Positions 17,461 to 25,486 of a stretch of 64,000 bases of DNA are shown here, one piece after another. The translations under genes and the position numbers were made by a program. The notes beneath the pieces are model-generated. The model was not told the DNA's origin. It made no database searches and saw only the letters and a program-made list of their open reading frames with translations. The DNA is from Vreelandella neptunia (lineage in GTDB: Bacteria; Pseudomonadota; Gammaproteobacteria; Pseudomonadales; Halomonadaceae). Where the stretch lies: assembly GCF_000712975.1 (NCBI RefSeq), contig NZ_JHQL01000001.1, positions 662,625 through 726,624 of the forward strand, given 5' to 3'. Each line of letters opens with the position of its first letter. The stretch's first letter is position 1.

Positions 17461-18550
17461 ACGCGCTATTTTCGATATTCGCCGTGGATTGCCCGTGGTG
17501 ATTAATACCGGAGAGCAACGCCTGTTGGTACAGGCACTTGAAGGCAGTGTGTCGGTCGATTCACTGGCGAAACTCTCCGGCTCTCGGCCAGCGTTGGTAT
17601 TAACGCGTCATCGTTTGGAGGCAATGGGCATGTCGCTGAAAGCGGATGCGGCTTGCTTACCGCTCACCGAACAAATCAGTGAGCGTGATTTGCATCACCT
17701 TGCTGTATCCAATGAAGCGTCGGAGGCCCATTCACTGTTAAGCGGCCTGAAGCCTGCAGGCGTAGGGGAGCGAGGTGCTGTGGCGCTTATGCGTCGTGCG
17801 CTGTTGATACCGGCGGCGCTGTGCGCTGAGGTCAGTGCGGCATCCGCCGAGCATATTGCTCAGCAGCTATCAAAAGGTGAGCTGTTAGAAGTTAATGCCT
17901 GGGATGCAGAGAAGTGTTTAGCTGGCGCACCGGGGATGCTAAAGCGTGTAAGCGAGGCGCGTATTCCCCTGGAAGAAGCGCCTGAAAGCCGCTTTGTGCT
18001 GTTCCGTGAGCCTGACGGGTTACGTGAGCATGTGGCTGTAGTGATTGGTGATTTGGCTACTATCCCTGGGGCAGTTCCTTTGCGTATGCACTCGGCTTGC
18101 CTCACTGGTGATCTGTTCGGCAGCCTGCGCTGTGACTGTGGCGAACAGTTGCGTAATGCAGTGGCCGATATTCAAGCCATGGGTGGCGGCGTGCTGCTTT
18201 ATTTAGCACAAGAGGGGCGGGGGATTGGTCTAGCGAATAAACTGCGCGCCTACACCTTGCAAGATGGCGGTTTAGACACCGTCGATGCCGACCAAGTACT
18301 AGGGTTTGGCGACGACGAGCGTCAATACGCCGTCGCGGTGGATATGCTCAATGCGCTAGAGATCGATAAAGTTCAGTTGTTAACCAACAACCCGCTAAAA
18401 ATGGCAGCGTTGCGTGAAGGCGGTGTTGAAGTCGTCTCACGTCAAGCGCTCTACGGCAGTGTAACGGATCACAATCACCGCTACCTAAGCGCCAAAGCCA
18501 ATCGAGCAGGGCATTTCTTAGACGAGGTACTTGAAGGGCGTGGGCGTTAA
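17447..18550 (+). CDS. GTP cyclohydrolase II (RibA type) with degenerate N-terminal RibB-like domain
   Basis: A 367-residue protein. The C-terminal half is a complete GTP cyclohydrolase II: zinc ligands Cys218, Cys229 and Cys231 (CLTGDLFGSLRCDCG), EGRGIGLANKLRAY and LLTNNPLKM. It would open GTP to 2,5-diamino-6-ribosylamino-pyrimidinone phosphate, releasing formate. The first about 180 residues resemble a DHBP synthase (AIFDIRRGLPVVI) but lack the acidic DDEDRE active-site motif, as in RibBX proteins, so only cyclohydrolase activity is expected. The ATG at 17447 has GGAGG five bases before it. The setting with a RibD-type reductase and creatininase-family enzyme points to a specialised route rather than, or besides, vitamin B2. 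Confidence 0.88.
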   Translation: MYHIERAIFDIRRGLPVVINTGEQRLLVQALEGSVSVDSLAKLSGSRPALVLTRHRLEAMGMSLKADAACLPLTEQISERDLHHLAVSNEASEAHSLLSGLKPAGVGERGAVALMRRALLIPAALCAEVSAASAEHIAQQLSKGELLEVNAWDAEKCLAGAPGMLKRVSEARIPLEEAPESRFVLFREPDGLREHVAVVIGDLATIPGAVPLRMHSACLTGDLFGSLRCDCGEQLRNAVADIQAMGGGVLLYLAQEGRGIGLANKLRAYTLQDGGLDTVDADQVLGFGDDERQYAVAVDMLNALEIDKVQLLTNNPLKMAALREGGVEVVSRQALYGSVTDHNHRYLSAKANRAGHFLDEVLEGRGR

Positions 18551-19335
18551 TCTGACGTTTTCCGCGTGATAAGCGGTGGCAGGTGGGCGGTTTCAGCCAC
18601 CACCTGCGCCAACTGAGTGGCGTAGTGCTTCACTAGCCGTTCACCTAATGCTTGATGAGCATCCGTTGCATCACCGGCAACGCCGAACGTACTCAGGTCC
18701 TCGGCAAGCCAGGCAAACGCGGCGCTACCCTCTGGGCTGACCATTGCGTCACCTTTAGGCATTGCCGGTGGGGTAGGTTGGTAGTTATCGAGCTGCACAA
18801 GCTCAGGCGCTAAATGCAGCATGATGGCGGTTTCCAGCAGGCCGCCATGCAATCCGTAGCGCAGCTCATCGGCATTAATAGCGCCTTCCAACGGCGGTAG
18901 CCGCGTATAAGTGGCTTTCACTACGCGCATTTCAAATTGCTTGCGTAGGGTTAATGCGGCAAGGTCCATCACGGCTTTATTGCCGCCGTGGCTATTAATC
19001 AACACCAGCTTTTTTATCCCTGTACTCGCAATGCTTTTGCCATAAGCTTCTAATGTCGCGATGGCAAGTGGAGCTGGTAGGCTCAGTGTTCCAGCAAAAT
19101 TGGCATGTTCGTCGCTCGCACCGACGGCAATTGATGGCAGGCATAACACATCAAGCGCTGGGTCAATCATGGTTAACATGGCAGCTTGTAAGCCTTCTCC
19201 AATGATCAGGTCGGTACCTAATGGCAGGTGCGTACCGTGCTGCTCAATGGCCCCCAGGGTGATCACTGCAACTGGATCACCTTCGGCAATCGAGGCGAGT
19301 TGGGGAGCGGTGAGGGTTTGCCAGTGATAAATCAT
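18547..19335 (-). CDS. Creatininase family amidohydrolase
   Basis: A 262-residue metal-dependent amidohydrolase. Metal-binding motifs are visible: E-Q-H-G-T-H-L-P-L-G-T-D at residues about 31-42, NSHGGN near 115 and HGGLLET near 164. The family includes creatininase, the mycofactocin peptidase MftE and the archaeal ArfB enzyme, which removes a formyl group from a GTP-derived pyrimidine. That last relative is suggestive next to a GTP cyclohydrolase and a RibD-type reductase, but a deformylase would not be required after an ordinary GTP cyclohydrolase II. It overlaps the end of the RibA-type gene by four bases, tail to tail. Confidence 0.88.
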   Translation of the reverse strand: MIYHWQTLTAPQLASIAEGDPVAVITLGAIEQHGTHLPLGTDLIIGEGLQAAMLTMIDPALDVLCLPSIAVGASDEHANFAGTLSLPAPLAIATLEAYGKSIASTGIKKLVLINSHGGNKAVMDLAALTLRKQFEMRVVKATYTRLPPLEGAINADELRYGLHGGLLETAIMLHLAPELVQLDNYQPTPPAMPKGDAMVSPEGSAAFAWLAEDLSTFGVAGDATDAHQALGERLVKHYATQLAQVVAETAHLPPLITRKTSD

Positions 19336-19354
19336 GTAGGTTCTCTTATTCTAA

Positions 19355-19395
19355 AAGCAGTGTTTTAAAGCTCGTGTTTTAAAGCCCGTGTTTTA
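19355..19395. repeat. Tandem repeat of a 13-14 bp unit, three copies
   Basis: Three near-copies of AAGCYCGTGTTTTA between the creatininase and FkbM genes, filling most of the 77-bp gap. It is unrelated in sequence to the other short repeats of the window. Confidence 0.85.
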
Positions 19396-19412
19396 AAATC
19401 GTTTTTGAAGAA

Positions 19413-20195
19413 TTATGTGGACGCGCTTAACAGCGGATGGTCGGCACGGCAGGCGTAGAGATCCCCAGAGGCCAAGCCGTCGACGCCATCGTTGAGCCAC
19501 TGGGTAATGGTTTCAGGGGATTGCCAGGTTGCCCAGCGGAAGTGGCGCTGCTCACCGGCAATTGCATTGAAGCGGTAGTCGCCAAGGCGGGACAGCTGTT
19601 CAACGCAGGCATGGCTGACCTCTAACACGCCCGCAACAAACTCTACCGAAAGCGCTGCTACCGCGTGGTTAAGCCCCATCAGTACCTCTGCTTCAAACCC
19701 TTCAACATCAATTTTTATAAAGCTAGGCTCGCCGTAAGTGGCAATGAGCTGATCCAGAGTAGTGACTTCCACTCTTAGCTGCTGTTCCCATTGTACGTGT
19801 TGAAAGCCGGGGTTTCGTTCGCCCACCTGGTGTCGCCATTCGGTCGCTAGGGTAGAGAGGGTCGGGTTGCTAACACTGATAGCGATATCCGCATAGCCGG
19901 GTTGCGGTCCAGCGGCCAGTGGTAAGAGCGTAATGTTCGGTCGATTGAGTATCCGTTTAAACCATTTGGCCAGTGCTGGCTGTGGCTCTAATGCCACTAC
20001 TTTAGCACCTAGCGCGTGGAAGGCGGCACTACGGTCGCCTAAGTGAGCGCCAATATCAAAAGCGATATCGCCTGGTTGAATAAACGGACGATATAACTGC
20101 TTTAGGCTCCTTTGCCTTCCTGGCCGCCAGTAAATAAACAGTGAACGCGCCATACCGCTGGTACTGCGGAGCCGATGGAAAAAAGCAGAAGGCAT
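19413..20195 (-). CDS. FkbM family methyltransferase
   Basis: A 260-residue SAM-dependent O-methyltransferase of the FkbM family. Motif I is AFDIGAHLGDRS near residue 45, the acidic residue at the end of beta-2 is in VVALEPQPA, and the family hallmark FIKIDVEGFEAEVL lies near residue 158. FkbM enzymes typically methylate hydroxyls of sugars or polyketides. Its ATG shares a base with the stop codon of opgH (TAATG), so it is the third gene of an opgG-opgH-fkbM operon and probably methylates a glycan made by that system; the substrate is inferred from coupling only. Confidence 0.88.
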   Translation of the reverse strand: MPSAFFHRLRSTSGMARSLFIYWRPGRQRSLKQLYRPFIQPGDIAFDIGAHLGDRSAAFHALGAKVVALEPQPALAKWFKRILNRPNITLLPLAAGPQPGYADIAISVSNPTLSTLATEWRHQVGERNPGFQHVQWEQQLRVEVTTLDQLIATYGEPSFIKIDVEGFEAEVLMGLNHAVAALSVEFVAGVLEVSHACVEQLSRLGDYRFNAIAGEQRHFRWATWQSPETITQWLNDGVDGLASGDLYACRADHPLLSAST

Positions 20196-22174
20196 TAGTA
20201 AGGCTCCTTAACGGGTGGGGCATGTTTGGTTGCTGTTTGAATGTGATAGCGAAATGACTGGCAGGGCATATCGCCTGGCTGTTCCTGGGGAAGCGCTAGA
20301 GAAAGTGTTAGCGACGGGCGAGATAAAGTAGCACTGGTTTGATGGCTGCGGCTTTCTAACGCGGCAAACTCCTCCAAAAGTGGTGGTTGTTGTGCTGAAC
20401 TGGGTGTTTGCAGTAAGCCGAATTTTTGGCTAACGAGGCTTCCCCAAGTGGCACTGCTGGAATATTTCACCAGTGGAGCGGCTCCAATAAGCCCCAGCCA
20501 TGCGGGAGTTAGCCAACCAAACGCAGAGGGTGAAAAAAGCATCATCGTGCCTGCCCAAGCTATACCACACAGCGTCATCCACCCAGTGTGGTGCCATGTT
20601 TCTCGCCAGCTTAGCGAACGCTCTCCCCGGTGTTGGGTTTGCCAGTCAATGGCCCGGCCAATCAATACGTTGACAATAAATAAGCTATGCCACGCCATCA
20701 TCAGCGGTGCAATTAGAGCAGCAAACAGAATTTCTAATAACGTGCTGGTGACAAGCTTGAGTCGCCCGCCATACGCATGGGGGCATTGCCAGAACGTTAA
20801 TAATAGACCCAGCAGTTTGGGGGCGAGCAGCATACCCAGCGTTACGCTTAACAGCCCCAGCGAGAGGGCTTCAGGCAACGGCGGGTTTGACGTGGACTCA
20901 ATGGCTTGATAACCCACCATGAGGCTGGTGCAGAGTAGAAGCCCAAGCCAAACAAGCGAAGAAAGGTAGGCAAACGCGCCGAATAAAAAGTGGAGTCGAC
21001 TAATCGGGTGAAACCCTGCGCCGGTGAGTAAGCGTAAGTGCTGCAGATTGCCCTGTAGCCAGCGGCGGTCACGCTTGGCAAAGTCGAGCATGTTGCTCGG
21101 CATGGCTTCAAAGCTGTTGTGTGACGCGCTGGCGTAAGGGTTATGTCGGGATACGGCGGTGGTCGCAGAGGTATCCAGTAACACCTGCCAGCCGCCCCGT
21201 TTAAGAAGTGCCGCTTCGACGAAGTCGTGGCTTAATAGCTCCCCGCCCAACGGTGGCTTACCTGAGAGTATAGGTAGCCCCGCATGGGCCATAAAGGCGC
21301 GTGTGCGAATGATCGCATTGTGGCCCCAGTAATTTGCCGCATCACCTTGCCAGAAGCTTTGGCCCGCTGCCAGCATCGGGCTGTAAAGTGCTGAGGCTAG
21401 CTGGGTAAAACGGCCAAATAGAGTACGTTGGCCAACGGGAATAGGGACCGTTTGAATAAGGCCTACGCTGGGTTGGCGCTGCATCCGGTGTACTAAGTGC
21501 AGCAGCGTAGCGCCACTCATTAGGCTGTCGGCATCTAGCACCACCAAGTAGTCATAGCGGCGGCCCCAGCGGCGACAAAACTCTGCAATATTGCCTGCTT
21601 TTCGGCCGTCATTATTAGGGCGTCGCCGATAATGAACGGCTATTTGTCCGGCAAGGCGCTGTTGCAAAGCAGCCACATGAGCCGCTTCGATATCTGCCAT
21701 GGCCGGCTCTTGGGTATCGCTTAGCACAAACACTTCAAAGTATTTGTTGATAGCACTGGGAGTCCCTGCACCATACGCTTCTGCTTGCTGGAGAAGTGAA
21801 CGACACGTTGCTTCTATTCCTGCAATGGTAGGGATGGGAGGCTCTGCATAAATAGGCATTACGAGTGCGGTGCGGCTGACTAGCAGGCTGGCATTAGGGT
21901 TCACAATAGCTTGGCGACGTAAGCTGAGTGGATCGCGGCGTAGCGCACAAAGCACAAACCCACATAGTGCCCCCCAAAATGCCAATGCTATCCAACTAAA
22001 CGTAAATGCAAACAGTATTAGCATAGTGAGCTGCCAACCAATGGCCAGATTAGCAACTACCTTTGCCATTACGAGGCAGCCACCGATGCTTGTAGCTAAC
22101 ACCGCAAAAGCAAGGAAGGCTCGGCGACTGTTAAGCCAGGGGATTGAAGGCCGCAATGCGTGGAGATCAGGCAT
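20195..22174 (-). CDS. mdoH: Glucans biosynthesis glucosyltransferase OpgH (MdoH)
   Basis: A 659-residue inner-membrane family 2 glycosyltransferase that polymerises glucose from UDP-glucose into the backbone of osmoregulated periplasmic glucans. Visible are two N-terminal membrane helices, a cytoplasmic catalytic domain with VVLDADS and SHDFVEAALLKRGGW, the RDRRWLQGN motif near residue 355, and further C-terminal membrane helices. It is shorter than E. coli OpgH (847), mostly at the termini. I take ATG 22174, which overlaps the opgG stop by eight bases; the frame can also start at a TTG at 22222. opgG lies upstream and an FkbM gene overlaps downstream. Confidence 0.94.
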   Translation of the reverse strand: MPDLHALRPSIPWLNSRRAFLAFAVLATSIGGCLVMAKVVANLAIGWQLTMLILFAFTFSWIALAFWGALCGFVLCALRRDPLSLRRQAIVNPNASLLVSRTALVMPIYAEPPIPTIAGIEATCRSLLQQAEAYGAGTPSAINKYFEVFVLSDTQEPAMADIEAAHVAALQQRLAGQIAVHYRRRPNNDGRKAGNIAEFCRRWGRRYDYLVVLDADSLMSGATLLHLVHRMQRQPSVGLIQTVPIPVGQRTLFGRFTQLASALYSPMLAAGQSFWQGDAANYWGHNAIIRTRAFMAHAGLPILSGKPPLGGELLSHDFVEAALLKRGGWQVLLDTSATTAVSRHNPYASASHNSFEAMPSNMLDFAKRDRRWLQGNLQHLRLLTGAGFHPISRLHFLFGAFAYLSSLVWLGLLLCTSLMVGYQAIESTSNPPLPEALSLGLLSVTLGMLLAPKLLGLLLTFWQCPHAYGGRLKLVTSTLLEILFAALIAPLMMAWHSLFIVNVLIGRAIDWQTQHRGERSLSWRETWHHTGWMTLCGIAWAGTMMLFSPSAFGWLTPAWLGLIGAAPLVKYSSSATWGSLVSQKFGLLQTPSSAQQPPLLEEFAALESRSHQTSATLSRPSLTLSLALPQEQPGDMPCQSFRYHIQTATKHAPPVKEPY

Positions 22175-23696
22175 CGGGGTACCACACGTAATTCCAGGTT
22201 TCAGTAATGGGTTCTCCTTCAACCATCAGCCGTAGCCGGATATCTCTGGGCTCGCTGCTAGGGGGCAATCGGAAAGTGGCCCGTTGTCCGTTGTTGGGTA
22301 GCGTTTTGACTTGAGGTAGCAATACCTCGCCATTTTGCACGTTAATGTCCAGCTCGATTGGCTCGCTTGATGTCAGGTCATCCAGTTTGCCGCCCTGGAA
22401 GTCGACAATGAATTGGCGCTGATCAGCAGAGGGCGAGTCGGTCTCGCCTGGAACCGCTGCGCTTCCATGGCGGGTACGTACAACCTTGCCCAGTGAGTTA
22501 GTTTCGGGCTGTTTATTGAGCGTAAACGTTCGATAGTGAAGGTGGCGAGACTCGCCAGCAGTGAGCGCTTCCTCAGCCACCCAGTAAGCCACTATATTGT
22601 CGTGAGTTTCATCTGGCGTGGGAATCTCGACTAGCTCTACATGCCCTGGCCCCCAGTCAGTAAGGGGTTCTACCCACTGGCTGGGGCGGCGGTGATAGTG
22701 TGCTTCAAGATCCAGGTAGCGACCAAAGTCTCGCTCCCGTTGCATTAGACCAAACCCGGAGGGGCCATCGTCCATAAACGCTGATACGCGAACCGATGAG
22801 GGATTTTGCAACGGCCGCCAAATCCACTCGTCGGCCCCTGTGTGTATTAGTAAGCCATCAGAATCATGTACCTGGGGGCGAAAGTCATCTGGTCGTTCGG
22901 TGCTGGCTTCCCCAAAGGTGAACATGCTGGTGAGCGGCGCTATCCCAAGCTTTTCTATGTCAGAGCGTGCAAAGAGCGTTGCTTCTACCTCAGCCTCAGT
23001 GTTCTCGCCTGGCGTTAACATAATGCGGTAGGCACCGCTTAGCGATGGGCTATCCATAAGTGCGAGAAGCGTAATGCTGTCAGAATTTTCATCAGGCTTA
23101 TAGAGCCAAAATTCGCGAAATTCAGGAAATTCCTCACCACTGGCTAGCGCAGTGTCAATAGCAAGTCCGCGGGTAGAAAGGCCATAGGCTTGATCACGCC
23201 CTACTAGACGGAAGTAACTTGCGCCAAGGAAAACAGCAAATTCATCGGCGTAATCCTCATTATTGATAGGATAGTGCAGCCTAAAGCCTGCGTGTCCGCT
23301 GCCCGTTAAGTCATTCTCCAACAAGCGGTTAGCATTACCGTCGTACTGGAAGTCATCGGCCGAGAAAGAGAGTGGTACAACGTCACCATTTTCGACCACA
23401 TTAATTGTGACGGGTGTTTGAAATATAAATCCGCTATGAAATAGCTGCATACTGAAAGGGCTTTCATCGCGCCAGTAGGCGCGCTCGGGATTAAAACGGA
23501 TTTGTCGATACAGGTCGTAATCTAACGACTTCAAAGCGCTGGGAAGCGTCTCATCTGGAGCTTGATAAGGCGTATCTGCTAAGGTTTGAGCGCGCTCGAT
23601 AACGTGGTCAAAAATAACGTCATTGTTGGCAACTGCAGAAAAGGCGATCAAGCAGTTGAATGACAACATCCATTTTGCTGCAGTACGAACACTCAT
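22167..23696 (-). CDS. mdoG: Glucan biosynthesis protein OpgG (MdoG)
   Basis: A 509-residue periplasmic protein with a signal peptide (hydrophobic core LSFNCLIAFSAV, cleavage near residue 22), followed by the OpgG domain: FDHVIERAQTLADTPYQ, LDYDLYRQIRFNPERAYW and AYWVAEE. It is needed for branching or release of osmoregulated periplasmic glucans together with OpgH. The ATG at 23696 has AAGGAA and starts the signal peptide; an in-frame start 132 bp upstream would put a non-signal extension in front. It is first in the opgG-opgH-fkbM operon and is divergent from the sulfatase-like gene. Confidence 0.94.
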   Translation of the reverse strand: MSVRTAAKWMLSFNCLIAFSAVANNDVIFDHVIERAQTLADTPYQAPDETLPSALKSLDYDLYRQIRFNPERAYWRDESPFSMQLFHSGFIFQTPVTINVVENGDVVPLSFSADDFQYDGNANRLLENDLTGSGHAGFRLHYPINNEDYADEFAVFLGASYFRLVGRDQAYGLSTRGLAIDTALASGEEFPEFREFWLYKPDENSDSITLLALMDSPSLSGAYRIMLTPGENTEAEVEATLFARSDIEKLGIAPLTSMFTFGEASTERPDDFRPQVHDSDGLLIHTGADEWIWRPLQNPSSVRVSAFMDDGPSGFGLMQRERDFGRYLDLEAHYHRRPSQWVEPLTDWGPGHVELVEIPTPDETHDNIVAYWVAEEALTAGESRHLHYRTFTLNKQPETNSLGKVVRTRHGSAAVPGETDSPSADQRQFIVDFQGGKLDDLTSSEPIELDINVQNGEVLLPQVKTLPNNGQRATFRLPPSSEPRDIRLRLMVEGEPITETWNYVWYPDA

Positions 23697-23872
23697 GGGC
23701 GAGTTCCTTTCGATTGCATGCCAACGTGGTAACCATAAAATCAGTATATGAAATATTTCAACAAAAGTTATACCATTAATCCTATTGGTATATGATTTAT
23801 ATGGTTGTGTGCAAGCTTTAAACTCCATTAAGCGTATAAAATCTAGGTGATTGCTATGCTGTTGAAGCGCTG

Positions 23873-25486
23873 ATGATTCGTCTTCTACTTACGTGTGTAA
23901 CGCTCAACTTTCTATTGGTAGTGCCGCTTTGGTGGCGTTTCGGTGAGATTGGCTCTCCTCTAATTGCTTGGGAAGCTTGGTTAATAGCGCCAATGATGCT
24001 GCTTATTCGCCCGGGCAATTTACGCCGCTGGATGGCTATTTTGTTGGTAGGTTGGCTCGCTTTGATAACAGCGGCCAATTTAGGCGATGCAGCCACACAC
24101 ACCGCGTTTGGGCGATCACTTAACCTCTATCTGGACGTGCCCTTGGTGCGCTCTATCTACCATTTGCTAGTAGGTAATGTAGGCCAAGTGGCAGCAACTT
24201 TCCTGATGTTGTTTGGCAGTGCGGCCCTGCTAGGTAGTTTATGGGTGATGCAGCGCTTACTCTTACCTGTTAAACATTTAGCTCTATGGCGGGCTACAGG
24301 GGTATCAGCCATCCTGTTAATGATTACAGCAGCGGGTTTTGCGATTTTCGAGGCTAACGGCAAGCGATTAGTCGCTAAATCAGCGTTACCTGCTGTGAAC
24401 ACCACGCGTTTCCAGTGGCAGCAGGTGGTGGCGACCCATCGGGCAAGAGTAGCGTTTACCGAACAGTTGCAGGATACACCGTTGGAGCCTAGACCCTTAC
24501 CTGGTCTGTTAGGGCGCAACGTCTTATTAACGTTTATTGAATCTTATGGTGTATCGGCCATTAATGATTCTCGCTACAGCAATGTCGTACTTCCTACGCT
24601 AGATGACATACAGCAACGTTTGGGGCAGCGTGATCTACACGCTGTTTCGGGGTTGCTAGAAGCGCCTATTCGAGGAGGTCAGTCTTGGCTTGCCCATGCC
24701 ACGGCATTAAGCGGTCGCTGGATTGATAATCAGCTATGGTATCGGCTGATGCTGGAGAGCGATCATTCAACGCTTATTAGTGATTTTAGTAGCACTGGGC
24801 AGCGGACGCTCAGTGTCATGCCAGCCATTACATTGGCTTGGCCGGAAGGGCTGGCCTACGGGTTTGATGAGATTGCAGCAGCGAAAGATTTACCCTATGC
24901 AGGCCCACCGCTGAACTGGGTCACGATGCCCGATCAGTTCACTCTGGATTACACCCAACGACATTTGTTAGGTGAGACGCCGGTGTTCGCGCAACTTGCG
25001 CTTATTTCTAGCCATGCGCCATGGACGCCAATTTTGCCTGTTTTAGAAGACTGGTCGATGATAGGCGATGGTCGTGTTTTCGCCCCCTGGGAGGAGGCCG
25101 GCGATCCGCCAGAAGTACTTTGGCAGGATATTGAGCGCATCCGTGACCATTACGCGTGGTCAATAGACTACGCTGTGAAGGTCACAGGGCGCTGGGCTGA
25201 GCGAGTGGTTGACGACAACACTCTATTGATTGTACTTGGAGACCATCAGGCGGCACCACTGATTACCGGCGACAATGCCAGTGCGGCGGTACCTGTGCAT
25301 GTGATTAGCGGTGACCCACGACTCCTAGAGCCTTTTAAAGCACGTGGTTTTATTGATGGCATGCTGCCATCACTGGAAAGCCCTGAGGAGGCCGCGAAAA
25401 TGAGCCAGCTGCGCCATTGGTTACAGCAAGACTTTGGCACGCCAGCATTAACCTCTTCTTTGTCAACGACAGGGACGACACCATGA
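23873..25486 (+). CDS. Sulfatase / phosphoglycerol-transferase-like membrane protein
   Basis: A 537-residue protein with four to five N-terminal membrane helices (to about residue 165) and a periplasmic alkaline-phosphatase-fold domain. The latter begins with NVLLTFIESYGVS, has a possible nucleophile Ser in RGGQSW, SSHAPW near residue 380 and a metal-binding LGDHQ near 457. This layout is shared by OpgB, LtaS and phosphoethanolamine transferases. Placed divergent to opgGH, it could decorate periplasmic glucans with phosphoglycerol or a similar group; this is inference. Its stop overlaps the start of the next gene (ATGA). Confidence 0.8.
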   Translation: MIRLLLTCVTLNFLLVVPLWWRFGEIGSPLIAWEAWLIAPMMLLIRPGNLRRWMAILLVGWLALITAANLGDAATHTAFGRSLNLYLDVPLVRSIYHLLVGNVGQVAATFLMLFGSAALLGSLWVMQRLLLPVKHLALWRATGVSAILLMITAAGFAIFEANGKRLVAKSALPAVNTTRFQWQQVVATHRARVAFTEQLQDTPLEPRPLPGLLGRNVLLTFIESYGVSAINDSRYSNVVLPTLDDIQQRLGQRDLHAVSGLLEAPIRGGQSWLAHATALSGRWIDNQLWYRLMLESDHSTLISDFSSTGQRTLSVMPAITLAWPEGLAYGFDEIAAAKDLPYAGPPLNWVTMPDQFTLDYTQRHLLGETPVFAQLALISSHAPWTPILPVLEDWSMIGDGRVFAPWEEAGDPPEVLWQDIERIRDHYAWSIDYAVKVTGRWAERVVDDNTLLIVLGDHQAAPLITGDNASAAVPVHVISGDPRLLEPFKARGFIDGMLPSLESPEEAAKMSQLRHWLQQDFGTPALTSSLSTTGTTP

